7,480 nt of DNA from Desulfamplus sp. (GTDB lineage Bacteria > Desulfobacterota > Desulfobacteria > Desulfobacterales > Desulfobacteraceae). Of this stretch, positions 1 through 5,791 are shown piece by piece. A program made the position numbers and the translations under genes. The stretch is from contig JADFYT010000103.1 in assembly GCA_015232935.1 (NCBI GenBank), forward strand, positions 1 to 7,480. Reading direction: 5' to 3'. The notes under the pieces were generated by a model that ran no database searches, had not been told where the DNA came from, and was given only the letters and a program-made list of their open reading frames with translations. Each line of letters opens with the position of its first letter. The first letter of the stretch is position 1.

Positions 1-1752
1 CAGGCTATTGACAGGCTGGAGGTTGTCGAATCCCTTATCGCCTCTTTAAGAAAAATGGTCAGAAGTGAAGATGACATACAGCGAATGGATAATACAATCA
101 ATGCAACATCAGAATATCAGGATGCCATGAGGAGATTTCTTGTCGAGGCTGAAAAAGGAGATGTAGCCGATAGATCAATCCTCTTTGACGCAAGAGCGGA
201 TATGGACAAAAGTGCAAAAGCCTACGTCAGCAATTGCAAGGAGTTTTTGGCGGGACAGCAGGAAAAACTGACCAGGGATATGACAGAACGCCATCACAAG
301 ATCACGCTTGTCAATGATGTTGTTGATCTTGGCAACAGTACCCGTATCAAAGTTCTCCAGTCCATGGCTAAACGTAATCCGCAATTGATCCTTGAAGGGG
401 AAAAAGATTTAATTCAGGTTTATGAAAAACTTAAGGATCTCAAGGAAATTACAAGAAAACAGGTAAATCTGGATGCTATTGATGGTGTTGAAAAGGCTGC
501 AAAAAACTACCAGCAGGCAATGCTTGATTTTCTTTCAGACTGGACAAAACTTGATGAGTTGGGAAGCAGGAGGACAGTTATTGGCAATGATCTTGTAAAA
601 GCCTGTAACGAGCTTGCCAATGCAGGCATGGATAACACCATCTATATTGCCGAAAGCACGATGGATTCTCTTGATCGCTCATCAACAATAATGATCACAG
701 GGCTTGTGATTGCCCTTGCTATGGGTATTTTTCTTGCCTTTTATATCACGACAGGCATTACCCGACCGATCAAAAAGGTGATTGACGGGCTTGCTCTTGG
801 CAGCCAGCAGATTGCTTCTGCCTCAGGTCAGGTTTCATCAGCAAGTCAGTCTCTGGCTGAAGGATCATCCCAGCAGGCTGCCTCTATTGAAGAGACATCC
901 TCTTCACTCGAAGAGATGTCATCAATGACCAGGCAGAACTCTGATAATGCCTCTCAGGCAGATATGCTGATGAAAGAGGCCAACAAAGTAGTCACAAAGG
1001 CAAATCAATCCATGAATCAATTAATTGCTTCAATGGAGGAGATCTCAAGAGCAAGTGACGAGACATCAAAAATCATCAAGACTATTGACGAGATCGCTTT
1101 TCAGACCAATCTTCTTGCTTTAAATGCCGCTGTTGAAGCCGCAAGGGCAGGGGAGGCTGGGGCTGGATTTGCCGTGGTTGCCGAAGAGGTGAGGAATCTT
1201 GCCATGCGTTCTGCCGAGGCCGCAAAAAATACAGCAAATCTCATTGAAGGTACTGTAACCAAAGTAAGAGACGGTTCTTCACTTGTGAAAAAAACCAGCG
1301 AGGAGTTCAGTCAGGTTGCGACAAGCTCCAGGAAGGTAGGAGAACTTGTGGGAGAAATATCTGCTGCATCAAGAGAGCAGTCCACAGGAATTGAGCAGGT
1401 CAATATAGCTGTCTCCGAAATGGACAAGGTGATTCAGCAGAATGCCGCGAATGCTGAAGAGTCAGCCAGTGCATCAGAAGAGATGAATGCCCAGGCCGAG
1501 ACCATGAATGATTTTGTTAATGATCTGGTTGGACTTGTGGATGGAAATATGGCTTTGAGGGCAGGGCGACAGAACAGAAGCGTATCTTCCTATAAGGCAA
1601 CCCCCAAATCAAAACCTAAATCTCTTGGTATAGCATCATCTTACAGAAATGCTGGAAAATCCAGGCAGTTGGCACATCCCAGAAAGGGGGAGGTGAGACC
1701 TGACCAGGTTATTCCGTTTGATGATGATGACGATGATTTTACAAATTTTTAA
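1..1752 (+). CDS. Methyl-accepting chemotaxis protein, 5' partial
   Basis: Membrane chemoreceptor that would pass ligand sensing to CheA/CheW. The frame is open from base 1 with no start or first membrane helix visible, so the N-terminus lies outside; the 583 residues seen here are numbered from base 1. Residues about 1-225 are a helical, charged sensor region. The segment with VNDVVDLGNSTRI and later NYQQAMLDF resembles HBM (helical bimodular) sensor domains; I hold that subtype at about 0.5. A membrane helix covers residues about 229-250 (bases 685-750). ITRPIKKVIDGL follows and runs almost directly into the methylation helix (QQAASIEETSSSLEEMSS), so the HAMP domain is reduced to roughly its first helix. 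The conserved signalling hairpin tip is at bases 1081-1203 (EIAFQTNLLALNAAVEAARAGE). After a flexible basic linker the protein ends in six Asp and then DFTNF, which fits the CheR-tethering pentapeptide pattern x-aromatic-x-x-aromatic. MCP identity is certain; the ligand is unknown. Confidence 0.96.
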   Translation, partial: QAIDRLEVVESLIASLRKMVRSEDDIQRMDNTINATSEYQDAMRRFLVEAEKGDVADRSILFDARADMDKSAKAYVSNCKEFLAGQQEKLTRDMTERHHKITLVNDVVDLGNSTRIKVLQSMAKRNPQLILEGEKDLIQVYEKLKDLKEITRKQVNLDAIDGVEKAAKNYQQAMLDFLSDWTKLDELGSRRTVIGNDLVKACNELANAGMDNTIYIAESTMDSLDRSSTIMITGLVIALAMGIFLAFYITTGITRPIKKVIDGLALGSQQIASASGQVSSASQSLAEGSSQQAASIEETSSSLEEMSSMTRQNSDNASQADMLMKEANKVVTKANQSMNQLIASMEEISRASDETSKIIKTIDEIAFQTNLLALNAAVEAARAGEAGAGFAVVAEEVRNLAMRSAEAAKNTANLIEGTVTKVRDGSSLVKKTSEEFSQVATSSRKVGELVGEISAASREQSTGIEQVNIAVSEMDKVIQQNAANAEESASASEEMNAQAETMNDFVNDLVGLVDGNMALRAGRQNRSVSSYKATPKSKPKSLGIASSYRNAGKSRQLAHPRKGEVRPDQVIPFDDDDDDFTNF

Positions 1753-1757
1753 TTTGC

Positions 1758-1793
1758 TGGCTGTATTCTTAAAGCTGGTTCCATATCCAGCCA
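1758..1793 (+). terminator. Possible weak terminator after the chemoreceptor gene
   Basis: Two competing stems lie just after the MCP stop codon: TGGCTG (1758-1763) with CAGCCA (1788-1793), or GCTGG (1774-1778) with CCAGC (1787-1791) around an 8-base loop. Only a broken T-rich stretch (CACATTTTGACTCTTTT) follows, so as an intrinsic terminator it is weak. It is listed because it is the only candidate between the MCP and the next promoter. Confidence 0.25.
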
Positions 1794-1815
1794 CATTTTG
1801 ACTCTTTTGCCACTG

Positions 1816-1975
1816 TCTGAATCAGGATAGCCAGGATGAAAGGAACTTCAGGATATAAAAGAACATTAGACCTTCTGCCGGACTTACTTTTTATCCAGTA
1901 CAATCAAGGAGTAAAATCCAGTTTTGCAGGAAGCCTGTTATCCTTATCCTGTTATCCTGAAAATTCTGATTCAGA
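1816..1975. mobile_element. MITE-like element with imperfect 22-base terminal inverted repeats
   Basis: The left end (1816-1837) and the inverted right end (1954-1975) align without gaps. The outer ten bases are identical (TCTGAATCAG against CTGATTCAGA), the next six mostly differ, and the inner six are identical (CAGGAT), giving 18 of 22 matches. The interior has more CAGGAT/ATCCTG words, including an 11-base direct repeat CCTGTTATCCT at 1934-1944 and 1948-1958. No transposase or other convincing ORF lies inside, and I see no clear target-site duplication. I recall similar ATCCTG-rich inverted ends as common intergenic repeats near small accessory genes in many bacteria, but the family is not identified here. 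It may be a non-autonomous element or a decayed remnant. Confidence 0.45.
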
Positions 1976-2180
1976 TAAACGCTCATGCCTTGACGGGCAC
2001 AAATAGGAATGAGAGTCTCTGCAATTACAGATATCTAAAAAGACTTTCACATAAAGCAACCCCGTTTGGCACCAAACCTTTTAATCCCCCTGGTTTCCTT
2101 TTTATCCATCCATATTTTTTATCTGATCTTCTTTATTCTTTGGTCTGGTCTTCTGTTTATTTCAAAATCATCCCAAAAAA
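1976..2180. other. Intergenic stretch without a convincing gene
   Basis: The sequence is pyrimidine-rich on the plus strand and shows no credible coding region. The one frame open across it begins at a TTG inside the inverted-repeat element, has no ribosome binding site, and translates to an unstructured peptide. A small stem GTTTGG-CA-CCAAAC at 2064-2077 is followed by CTTTT and could be a minor terminator; a competing pairing of AAACC (2074-2078) with GGTTT (2092-2096) also ends in CCTTTTT. Confidence 0.5.
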
Positions 2181-2183
2181 GAC

Positions 2184-2212
2184 TTGCCTTGTTTAACAAG
2201 AGTGTATATATA
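2184..2212 (+). promoter_or_regulatory. Sigma-70-type promoter of the repressor/permease operon
   Basis: A -35-like TTGCCT (2184-2189) and a -10-like TATATA (2207-2212) are separated by 17 bases. The -10 lies against the ATATGAAT inverted repeat, so a bound repressor would block the promoter. The region is a run of alternating T and A, so the exact -10 could shift by two bases. Placement is by pattern only. Confidence 0.55.
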
Positions 2213-2229
2213 TGAATGTATATTCATAT
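2210..2229. promoter_or_regulatory. ArsR/SmtB-type operator (ATATGAAT-N4-ATTCATAT)
   Basis: Perfect 8-base arms ATATGAAT (2210-2217) and ATTCATAT (2222-2229) surround a 4-base centre. Read in the family's usual way this is TGAA-N6-TTCA with flanking ATA/TAT, the classic shape of SmtB/CadC/ArsR operators. A further TTCAT half-site follows at 2231-2235, eight bases after the first, and could extend binding. The operator overlaps the predicted -10 and start point and lies about 35 bases before the repressor's ATG, which indicates autoregulation. Confidence 0.75.
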
Positions 2230-2263
2230 GTTCATTCTTTAACCAAAAAAATTGGAGTTATCA

Positions 2264-2635
2264 ATGAAAAAACAGCCAAGCCATGACGCCTGTATCTCTA
2301 AATGTGCAACAAACGATTATATAGATCAGATAAAAGAGCACCTTCCATCAGATCAGCTTCTCCTTGAACTTGCCAATTTTTTTAAAGTTTTTGGGGAACA
2401 TACCCGCATCAGGATACTAAGTGCTCTTTATCAACGGGAGCTGTGCGTGTGCGACCTGGTTGAAATTCTTGAAATGAATCAATCTGCCATATCTCACCAG
2501 TTGCGTGTATTGAGGACATCGAAAATTGTAAGGTACAGAAAAGAGGGGAAAAATGTCTATTACACCCTTGATGATGAGCATGTATATAAACTGCTTGATG
2601 ACGGACTTGAACATATTAAGGAAAATTCACCATGA
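2264..2635 (+). CDS. ArsR/SmtB-family metal-sensing repressor, CadC-like
   Basis: Cytoplasmic dimeric winged-helix repressor, 123 residues, a normal length for the family. The ATG at 2264 is chosen because GGAG at 2254-2257 sits six bases upstream; the in-frame TTG at 2252 overlaps that ribosome binding site. The recognition helix is around NQSAISHQLRVL (72-83) and the wing around RYRKEGKNVYY (90-100). ELCVCDL (59-65) gives Cys61 and Cys63. An N-terminal Cys10-x3-Cys14 adds two more, with the same spacing as Cys7, Cys11, Cys58 and Cys60 of staphylococcal CadC. The second, alpha-5 site is also intact: Asp104, His106, His117, Glu120 match CadC's Asp101, His103, His114, Glu117 in spacing. From CadC knowledge I infer a Cd/Pb/Zn-type sensor that releases its operator on metal binding. 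It is the first gene of an operon with the permease 75 bases downstream. Confidence 0.93.
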   Translation: MKKQPSHDACISKCATNDYIDQIKEHLPSDQLLLELANFFKVFGEHTRIRILSALYQRELCVCDLVEILEMNQSAISHQLRVLRTSKIVRYRKEGKNVYYTLDDEHVYKLLDDGLEHIKENSP

Positions 2636-2699
2636 ATTCTTGATTTGAGGTGGGCCAGAATCTGACCATGATTTTTAATTGCAACAATACTATAAAAGC

Positions 2700-2704
2700 G
2701 AGGA
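2700..2704 (+). promoter_or_regulatory. Ribosome binding site of the permease gene
   Basis: GAGGA ends six bases before the ATG at 2711 and supports that start. No separate promoter or terminator is evident between the repressor stop (2635) and this site, consistent with one transcript. Confidence 0.7.
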
Positions 2705-2710
2705 AACATT

Positions 2711-3985
2711 ATGTTTGAAACTATGATTAACATTATATATGCATCATGGGATGTGCTTCTTGAATCATCTGTGTTTGTGCTGTTTGGTTTTTTTATCGCG
2801 GGAATGCTCAAGGCTTTCATACCGGATGATTTTATCCAGCGACATCTTGGGAAAGGAAAAACTTCCAGCGTTTTTAAAGCATCTCTTTTTGGTATCCCCA
2901 TTCCTCTTTGTAGCTGCGGAGTTATTCCGGCTGCAGCCGGTCTTAAGGAACAGGGTGCAAGCAAGGGAGCTGTCTCATCCTTTATGATATCCACCCCTGA
3001 AACCGGTGTTGATTCTATTGCCGTAACATATGCACTGCTTGACCCTGTAATGACTGTTATTCGTCCGCTCTCGGCATTTCTTACAGCCTCATTGACAGGA
3101 ATTGTCGTCAATATCTTTGACAAACTGCCACTGACGAACAAAAAGCCACTGACGGAAATAAAAACAGAGGAGGAAAAAGGAGCGACAGACAAAAAAACAG
3201 TGGAACCAAAATTATCAAAACAGAACAGACAGCCATCTTGTTCCTGCTCTGGTTCATGCTCGACATCTTCAGACAGTGGAACTGACGGAATTGAAAATGA
3301 TAGAGGTAGAGCTGCTGAATTTAATAAAGCTCAGGATGATTGGCCGGATGAAGTTGACAAGCCTAAAGACGATTGTCTGAAAATGGAGAAAAACGGGTTA
3401 AAGGGGAAGTTTAAAAAAGGCATGGACTTTGCCTTTGGAGAGCTTCTTGGAGATATAGGCCCCTGGCTTTTAGCTGGAATCATGCTTGCCGGTGTTATAA
3501 CCGTTTTTGTGACTCCTGGATTCATCGAGTCTTATCTTGGAGACGGCATCTTCTCAATGGTTATAATGATTGCTCTTGCAACTCCGCTATATGTCTGTGC
3601 AACCGCATCAACTCCCATTGCGGCAGCACTCGCACTCAAGGGGTTATCTCCTGGTGCCGCCCTGGTTTTTCTGCTGGCAGGACCTGCAACCAATGTGGCC
3701 ACCATTACGGTCGCATCAAGGCTTCTTGGCAAAAAAGCTACAGCGATCTATCTTGCCTCAATAATGGGATGTTCACTGCTTATGGGTATGTTGACAAACT
3801 GGATTTACGGTCAGCTTGGACTTGATATAGCCGGCTGGGTGAATTCAGATATAACTGAATCTCATGGAATTGTTTCTGTTATCGCAAGTGTTGTGCTTTT
3901 GATTCTTGTGCTTCGACCCTTTATAATTAAGGCGTTTCATCCTGGAGACGAAAAAAGCCACTCACACTGTCATTGCCATCACTGA
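2711..3985 (+). CDS. ArsP/DUF318-type permease, SO_0444-like heavy-metal efflux
   Basis: Inner-membrane permease of 424 residues that likely exports a metal ion. It has two homologous halves, as the family does: PLCSCGVIPAAAGLKEQGAS (66-85) in a helix-loop ending STPETGVDSI, and PLYVCATASTPIAAALALKG (292-311) ending GPATNVATI. About eight hydrophobic segments are visible, four per half. Cys67 and Cys69 form the in-membrane Cys-Ser-Cys motif. The halves are joined by a roughly 100-residue hydrophilic linker (140-240) with CSCSGSC (177-183) and Cys222. The C-terminus is a His/Cys tail (HSHCHCHH, 417-424). I recall Cys-rich linkers in the group annotated as SO_0444 family Cu/Zn efflux transporters, which is the closest name I can give; ArsP organoarsenical exporters are relatives. 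Co-expression with a CadC-like sensor favours a divalent metal. The exact substrate is inferred. Confidence 0.88.
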   Translation: MFETMINIIYASWDVLLESSVFVLFGFFIAGMLKAFIPDDFIQRHLGKGKTSSVFKASLFGIPIPLCSCGVIPAAAGLKEQGASKGAVSSFMISTPETGVDSIAVTYALLDPVMTVIRPLSAFLTASLTGIVVNIFDKLPLTNKKPLTEIKTEEEKGATDKKTVEPKLSKQNRQPSCSCSGSCSTSSDSGTDGIENDRGRAAEFNKAQDDWPDEVDKPKDDCLKMEKNGLKGKFKKGMDFAFGELLGDIGPWLLAGIMLAGVITVFVTPGFIESYLGDGIFSMVIMIALATPLYVCATASTPIAAALALKGLSPGAALVFLLAGPATNVATITVASRLLGKKATAIYLASIMGCSLLMGMLTNWIYGQLGLDIAGWVNSDITESHGIVSVIASVVLLILVLRPFIIKAFHPGDEKSHSHCHCHH

Positions 3986-4027
3986 ACCGGCGTAAATGCC
4001 ATGATGAAAAAGCGATTCCGTTCGTAA

Positions 4028-4061
4028 TACAGGGTCGTAGCAACGACGCTACTCCCCTGTA
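4028..4061. repeat. Imperfect hairpin between convergent genes
   Basis: TACAGGG (4028-4034) pairs with CCCTGTA (4055-4061). A 2x2 mismatch follows, then GTAGC (4037-4041) pairs with GCTAC (4048-4052) around a 6-base loop. An alternative short stem, GTCGT (4034-4038) with ACGAC (4043-4047) around a 4-base loop, excludes the inner stem. It lies between the ends of the permease gene (plus) and purB (minus), so a bidirectional terminator is possible. Neither strand has a proper T-run after the stem, however, and a REP-like intergenic repeat fits equally well. Confidence 0.5.
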
Positions 4062-4086
4062 ACCATTCAACATAAAAATGTCGTGC

Positions 4087-5571
4087 TCATATGATATGCT
4101 GCTTTACCGCAAAGTATTTATCTACAAGTTCCTTGGCAACCCCTGTGTAGTCAGCCGGAGCAAGATTCCTCATCTTCTCCCTGAAAATTTCAGGCACTTG
4201 TTCAAGGGTGTCCACAAAAGCCTCAAGATCTTTTTTTCCTGTCCTCTGCCCACGGGTCAAATCCTTGAGTCTTTCGTATGGATTCTTTTCCCCATAAACT
4301 CTCATGGCAGTCTGGAAAGGCTCTGCCAGAAGCTCCTGATTTGCATCAAGATCCCTGGAGATAGCATCTGTGTCAACAGCAATTTTTCCAAGCCCTTTCA
4401 TGGCATTCTTGATACCAATCATGTAATAGCCAAAAACGGATCCAAGGCTTCTTAGTACCGTACTGTCGCTTAAATCCCGTTGAAAGCGGGATTTTTGCAA
4501 TTTTACGGCAAGGTGTTCCATCATGGATATGGCAAGCCCCATGTTCCCTTCGCTGTTTTCAAAATCAATGGGGTTGACCTTGTGAGGCATGGTGGAAGAG
4601 CCTGTCTCTCCTTTTTTCAGACGCTGCCTGAAATATCCAAGAGATATATATCCCCACATGTCGCGGTCAAAATCTATTGTGACAGCGGCAGATCTTACCA
4701 TTGAATGGAGTATAAACGAAAGATATGCACCGGGGTTGATCTGGGTTGTAAACAACAAAGGTTCAAGCCCAAGATTCCGGGATAAAAAACGCTGGCCTGC
4801 TGCAATCCAGTCAATTTCGGGAAAGACAAAAAGATGGGCATTGTAGTTGCCGGTGGCACCATTTATTTTTGCCTGTATCGGAGCACTTTTAAAAATAGAC
4901 AGCTCATAGTCGAGACGCCACGCGAAGTTGACAAACTCCTTGCCTACGGTTGTCGGTGTCGCAGGTTGTCCGTGGGTTCTTCCCATCATGGGAACAGCTT
5001 TGTATTCAAGAGCTTTCTCTTCAATTTTTCCAAGCAACTCGGACAGGTACGCAGCCGCCATATCTCTGCCCTGGCGAACCATCAGAGCATAGGATATGTT
5101 ATTTATATCATCTGATGTGCAGGCAAAATGTACCCACTCCATGATGTCAGCAAGCCCGAGTTCCACAAGTTTTTCTTTGATAAAATACTCTACTGCCTTG
5201 ACATCGTGGTTGGTGGTTTTTTCTATATCTTTTATCTTCCGGGCATCTGACTCACTGAAGTTTTCCAGAACAGATTGAAGTCTGTCAACAACAGATTGAA
5301 TGCCTTTATCATCAACTTTGCTTGCTTTTATATCTTTTTCCTCAACTTCATGTAGAGCCATATCTGCCTTGCTGCTATTTTGAAGTATCGTGTCTGATCC
5401 TGATTCAATTGTGGCAAGTTTCAAATCCTGAATTATAAATTTCAACCACTCAAGTTCCACATAGACCCGATTGCGAATCAAGCCATATTCTGAAAAAATA
5501 TCCTTGAGTTCTGCTGTCATCTTTTCATATCTGCCATCAAGCACAGATATTGCTTTTAAAGAGGATTCCAT
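4087..5571 (-). CDS. purB: Adenylosuccinate lyase
   Basis: Cytoplasmic homotetrameric enzyme of purine synthesis. It releases fumarate from SAICAR to give AICAR, and from adenylosuccinate to give AMP. The 494 residues align end to end with the E. coli-type PurB. Visible motifs are GRY near the start (13-15), TTNHDVKAVEYF (119-130), HFACTSDDINN (148-158), RTHGQPATP (198-206, active-site His200) and the fumarase-superfamily signature GSSTMPHKVNPIDFENSEG (324-342), whose mobile loop holds the catalytic serine. The start is fixed by an in-frame TAA two codons upstream (5577-5575). A weak AAGGAA ribosome binding site lies about ten bases before the ATG. It is about 38 residues longer than the 456-residue E. 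coli enzyme, mostly from a charged insertion at about 55-90. It runs toward the permease gene and divergently from the kinase gene, with no operon partner in view. Confidence 0.98.
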   Translation of the reverse strand: MESSLKAISVLDGRYEKMTAELKDIFSEYGLIRNRVYVELEWLKFIIQDLKLATIESGSDTILQNSSKADMALHEVEEKDIKASKVDDKGIQSVVDRLQSVLENFSESDARKIKDIEKTTNHDVKAVEYFIKEKLVELGLADIMEWVHFACTSDDINNISYALMVRQGRDMAAAYLSELLGKIEEKALEYKAVPMMGRTHGQPATPTTVGKEFVNFAWRLDYELSIFKSAPIQAKINGATGNYNAHLFVFPEIDWIAAGQRFLSRNLGLEPLLFTTQINPGAYLSFILHSMVRSAAVTIDFDRDMWGYISLGYFRQRLKKGETGSSTMPHKVNPIDFENSEGNMGLAISMMEHLAVKLQKSRFQRDLSDSTVLRSLGSVFGYYMIGIKNAMKGLGKIAVDTDAISRDLDANQELLAEPFQTAMRVYGEKNPYERLKDLTRGQRTGKKDLEAFVDTLEQVPEIFREKMRNLAPADYTGVAKELVDKYFAVKQHII

Positions 5572-5587
5572 TTTTTACAAATTCCTT

Positions 5588-5607
5588 ATTATACATGTTG
5601 TTAACAA
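5588..5607 (-). promoter_or_regulatory. Possible purB control region: TATAAT box and TTGTTAACAA palindrome
   Basis: Read on the minus strand, a perfect TATAAT (5593-5588) lies just after a perfect 10-base palindrome TTGTTAACAA (5607-5598). I see no good -35 at the proper distance. Starting from this box would place the transcript start about ten bases before the ATG and leave out the ribosome binding site. The real promoter may therefore be further upstream and the box may be chance in AT-rich DNA. Confidence 0.25.
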
Positions 5608-5698
5608 AACGATAGATAAAACACTTTGTTTTTACTAAAATCCTTTAACTGTAAACGCATTTCATTTTTTTCTTATACCATAATTTATGAGAAAATAT

Positions 5699-5726
5699 TT
5701 GACAAAAACATCTGTTATCTAATAAT
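5699..5726 (+). promoter_or_regulatory. Sigma-70-type promoter of the histidine kinase gene
   Basis: A consensus -35 TTGACA (5699-5704) is followed after 16 bases by AATAAT (5721-5726), one base from the consensus -10. It faces the kinase gene, with a leader of roughly 60 bases. It is the cleanest promoter in the window. A 10-base inverted repeat, CATAATTTAT (5679-5688) and ATAAATTATG (5733-5742), brackets it and could be an operator, although AT-richness makes such repeats common by chance. Confidence 0.65.
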
Positions 5727-5791
5727 GTTTTTATAAATTATGATACCTCATTTTTAAGTCCATTACCCCTCCTGAACGAAGGATATAAAAG

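Noticed and set aside
1924..2196. 90-codon open frame on the plus strand between the chemoreceptor and the repressor genes
   Set aside because: It starts at a TTG inside the inverted-repeat element, has no ribosome binding site, runs into the operon promoter region, and its translation shows no domain or regular composition.
2252..2263. TTG at 2252 as the start of the repressor gene
   Set aside because: It overlaps GGAG (2254-2257), which is properly placed for the ATG at 2264; the extra four residues are not typical of the family.
2560..3192. 210-codon minus-strand open frame
   Set aside because: It lies opposite the end of the repressor and start of the permease, both of which have clear family motifs; no start signal or recognisable protein.
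2711..3985. Calling the permease a plain arsenite or organoarsenical exporter (ArsP)
   Set aside because: Fold family fits, but the Cys-rich linker, His/Cys tail and CadC-like sensor point more to a divalent metal; no arsenic genes (arsC, arsM, arsB) are nearby.
4078..5278. Several plus-strand open frames of 60-125 codons
   Set aside because: All are antisense to purB, whose reading frame is conserved throughout.
5679..5742. Invertible promoter switch
   Set aside because: The segment between the 10-base arms is only 44 bases, too short for known invertases, and no recombinase gene is in the window.
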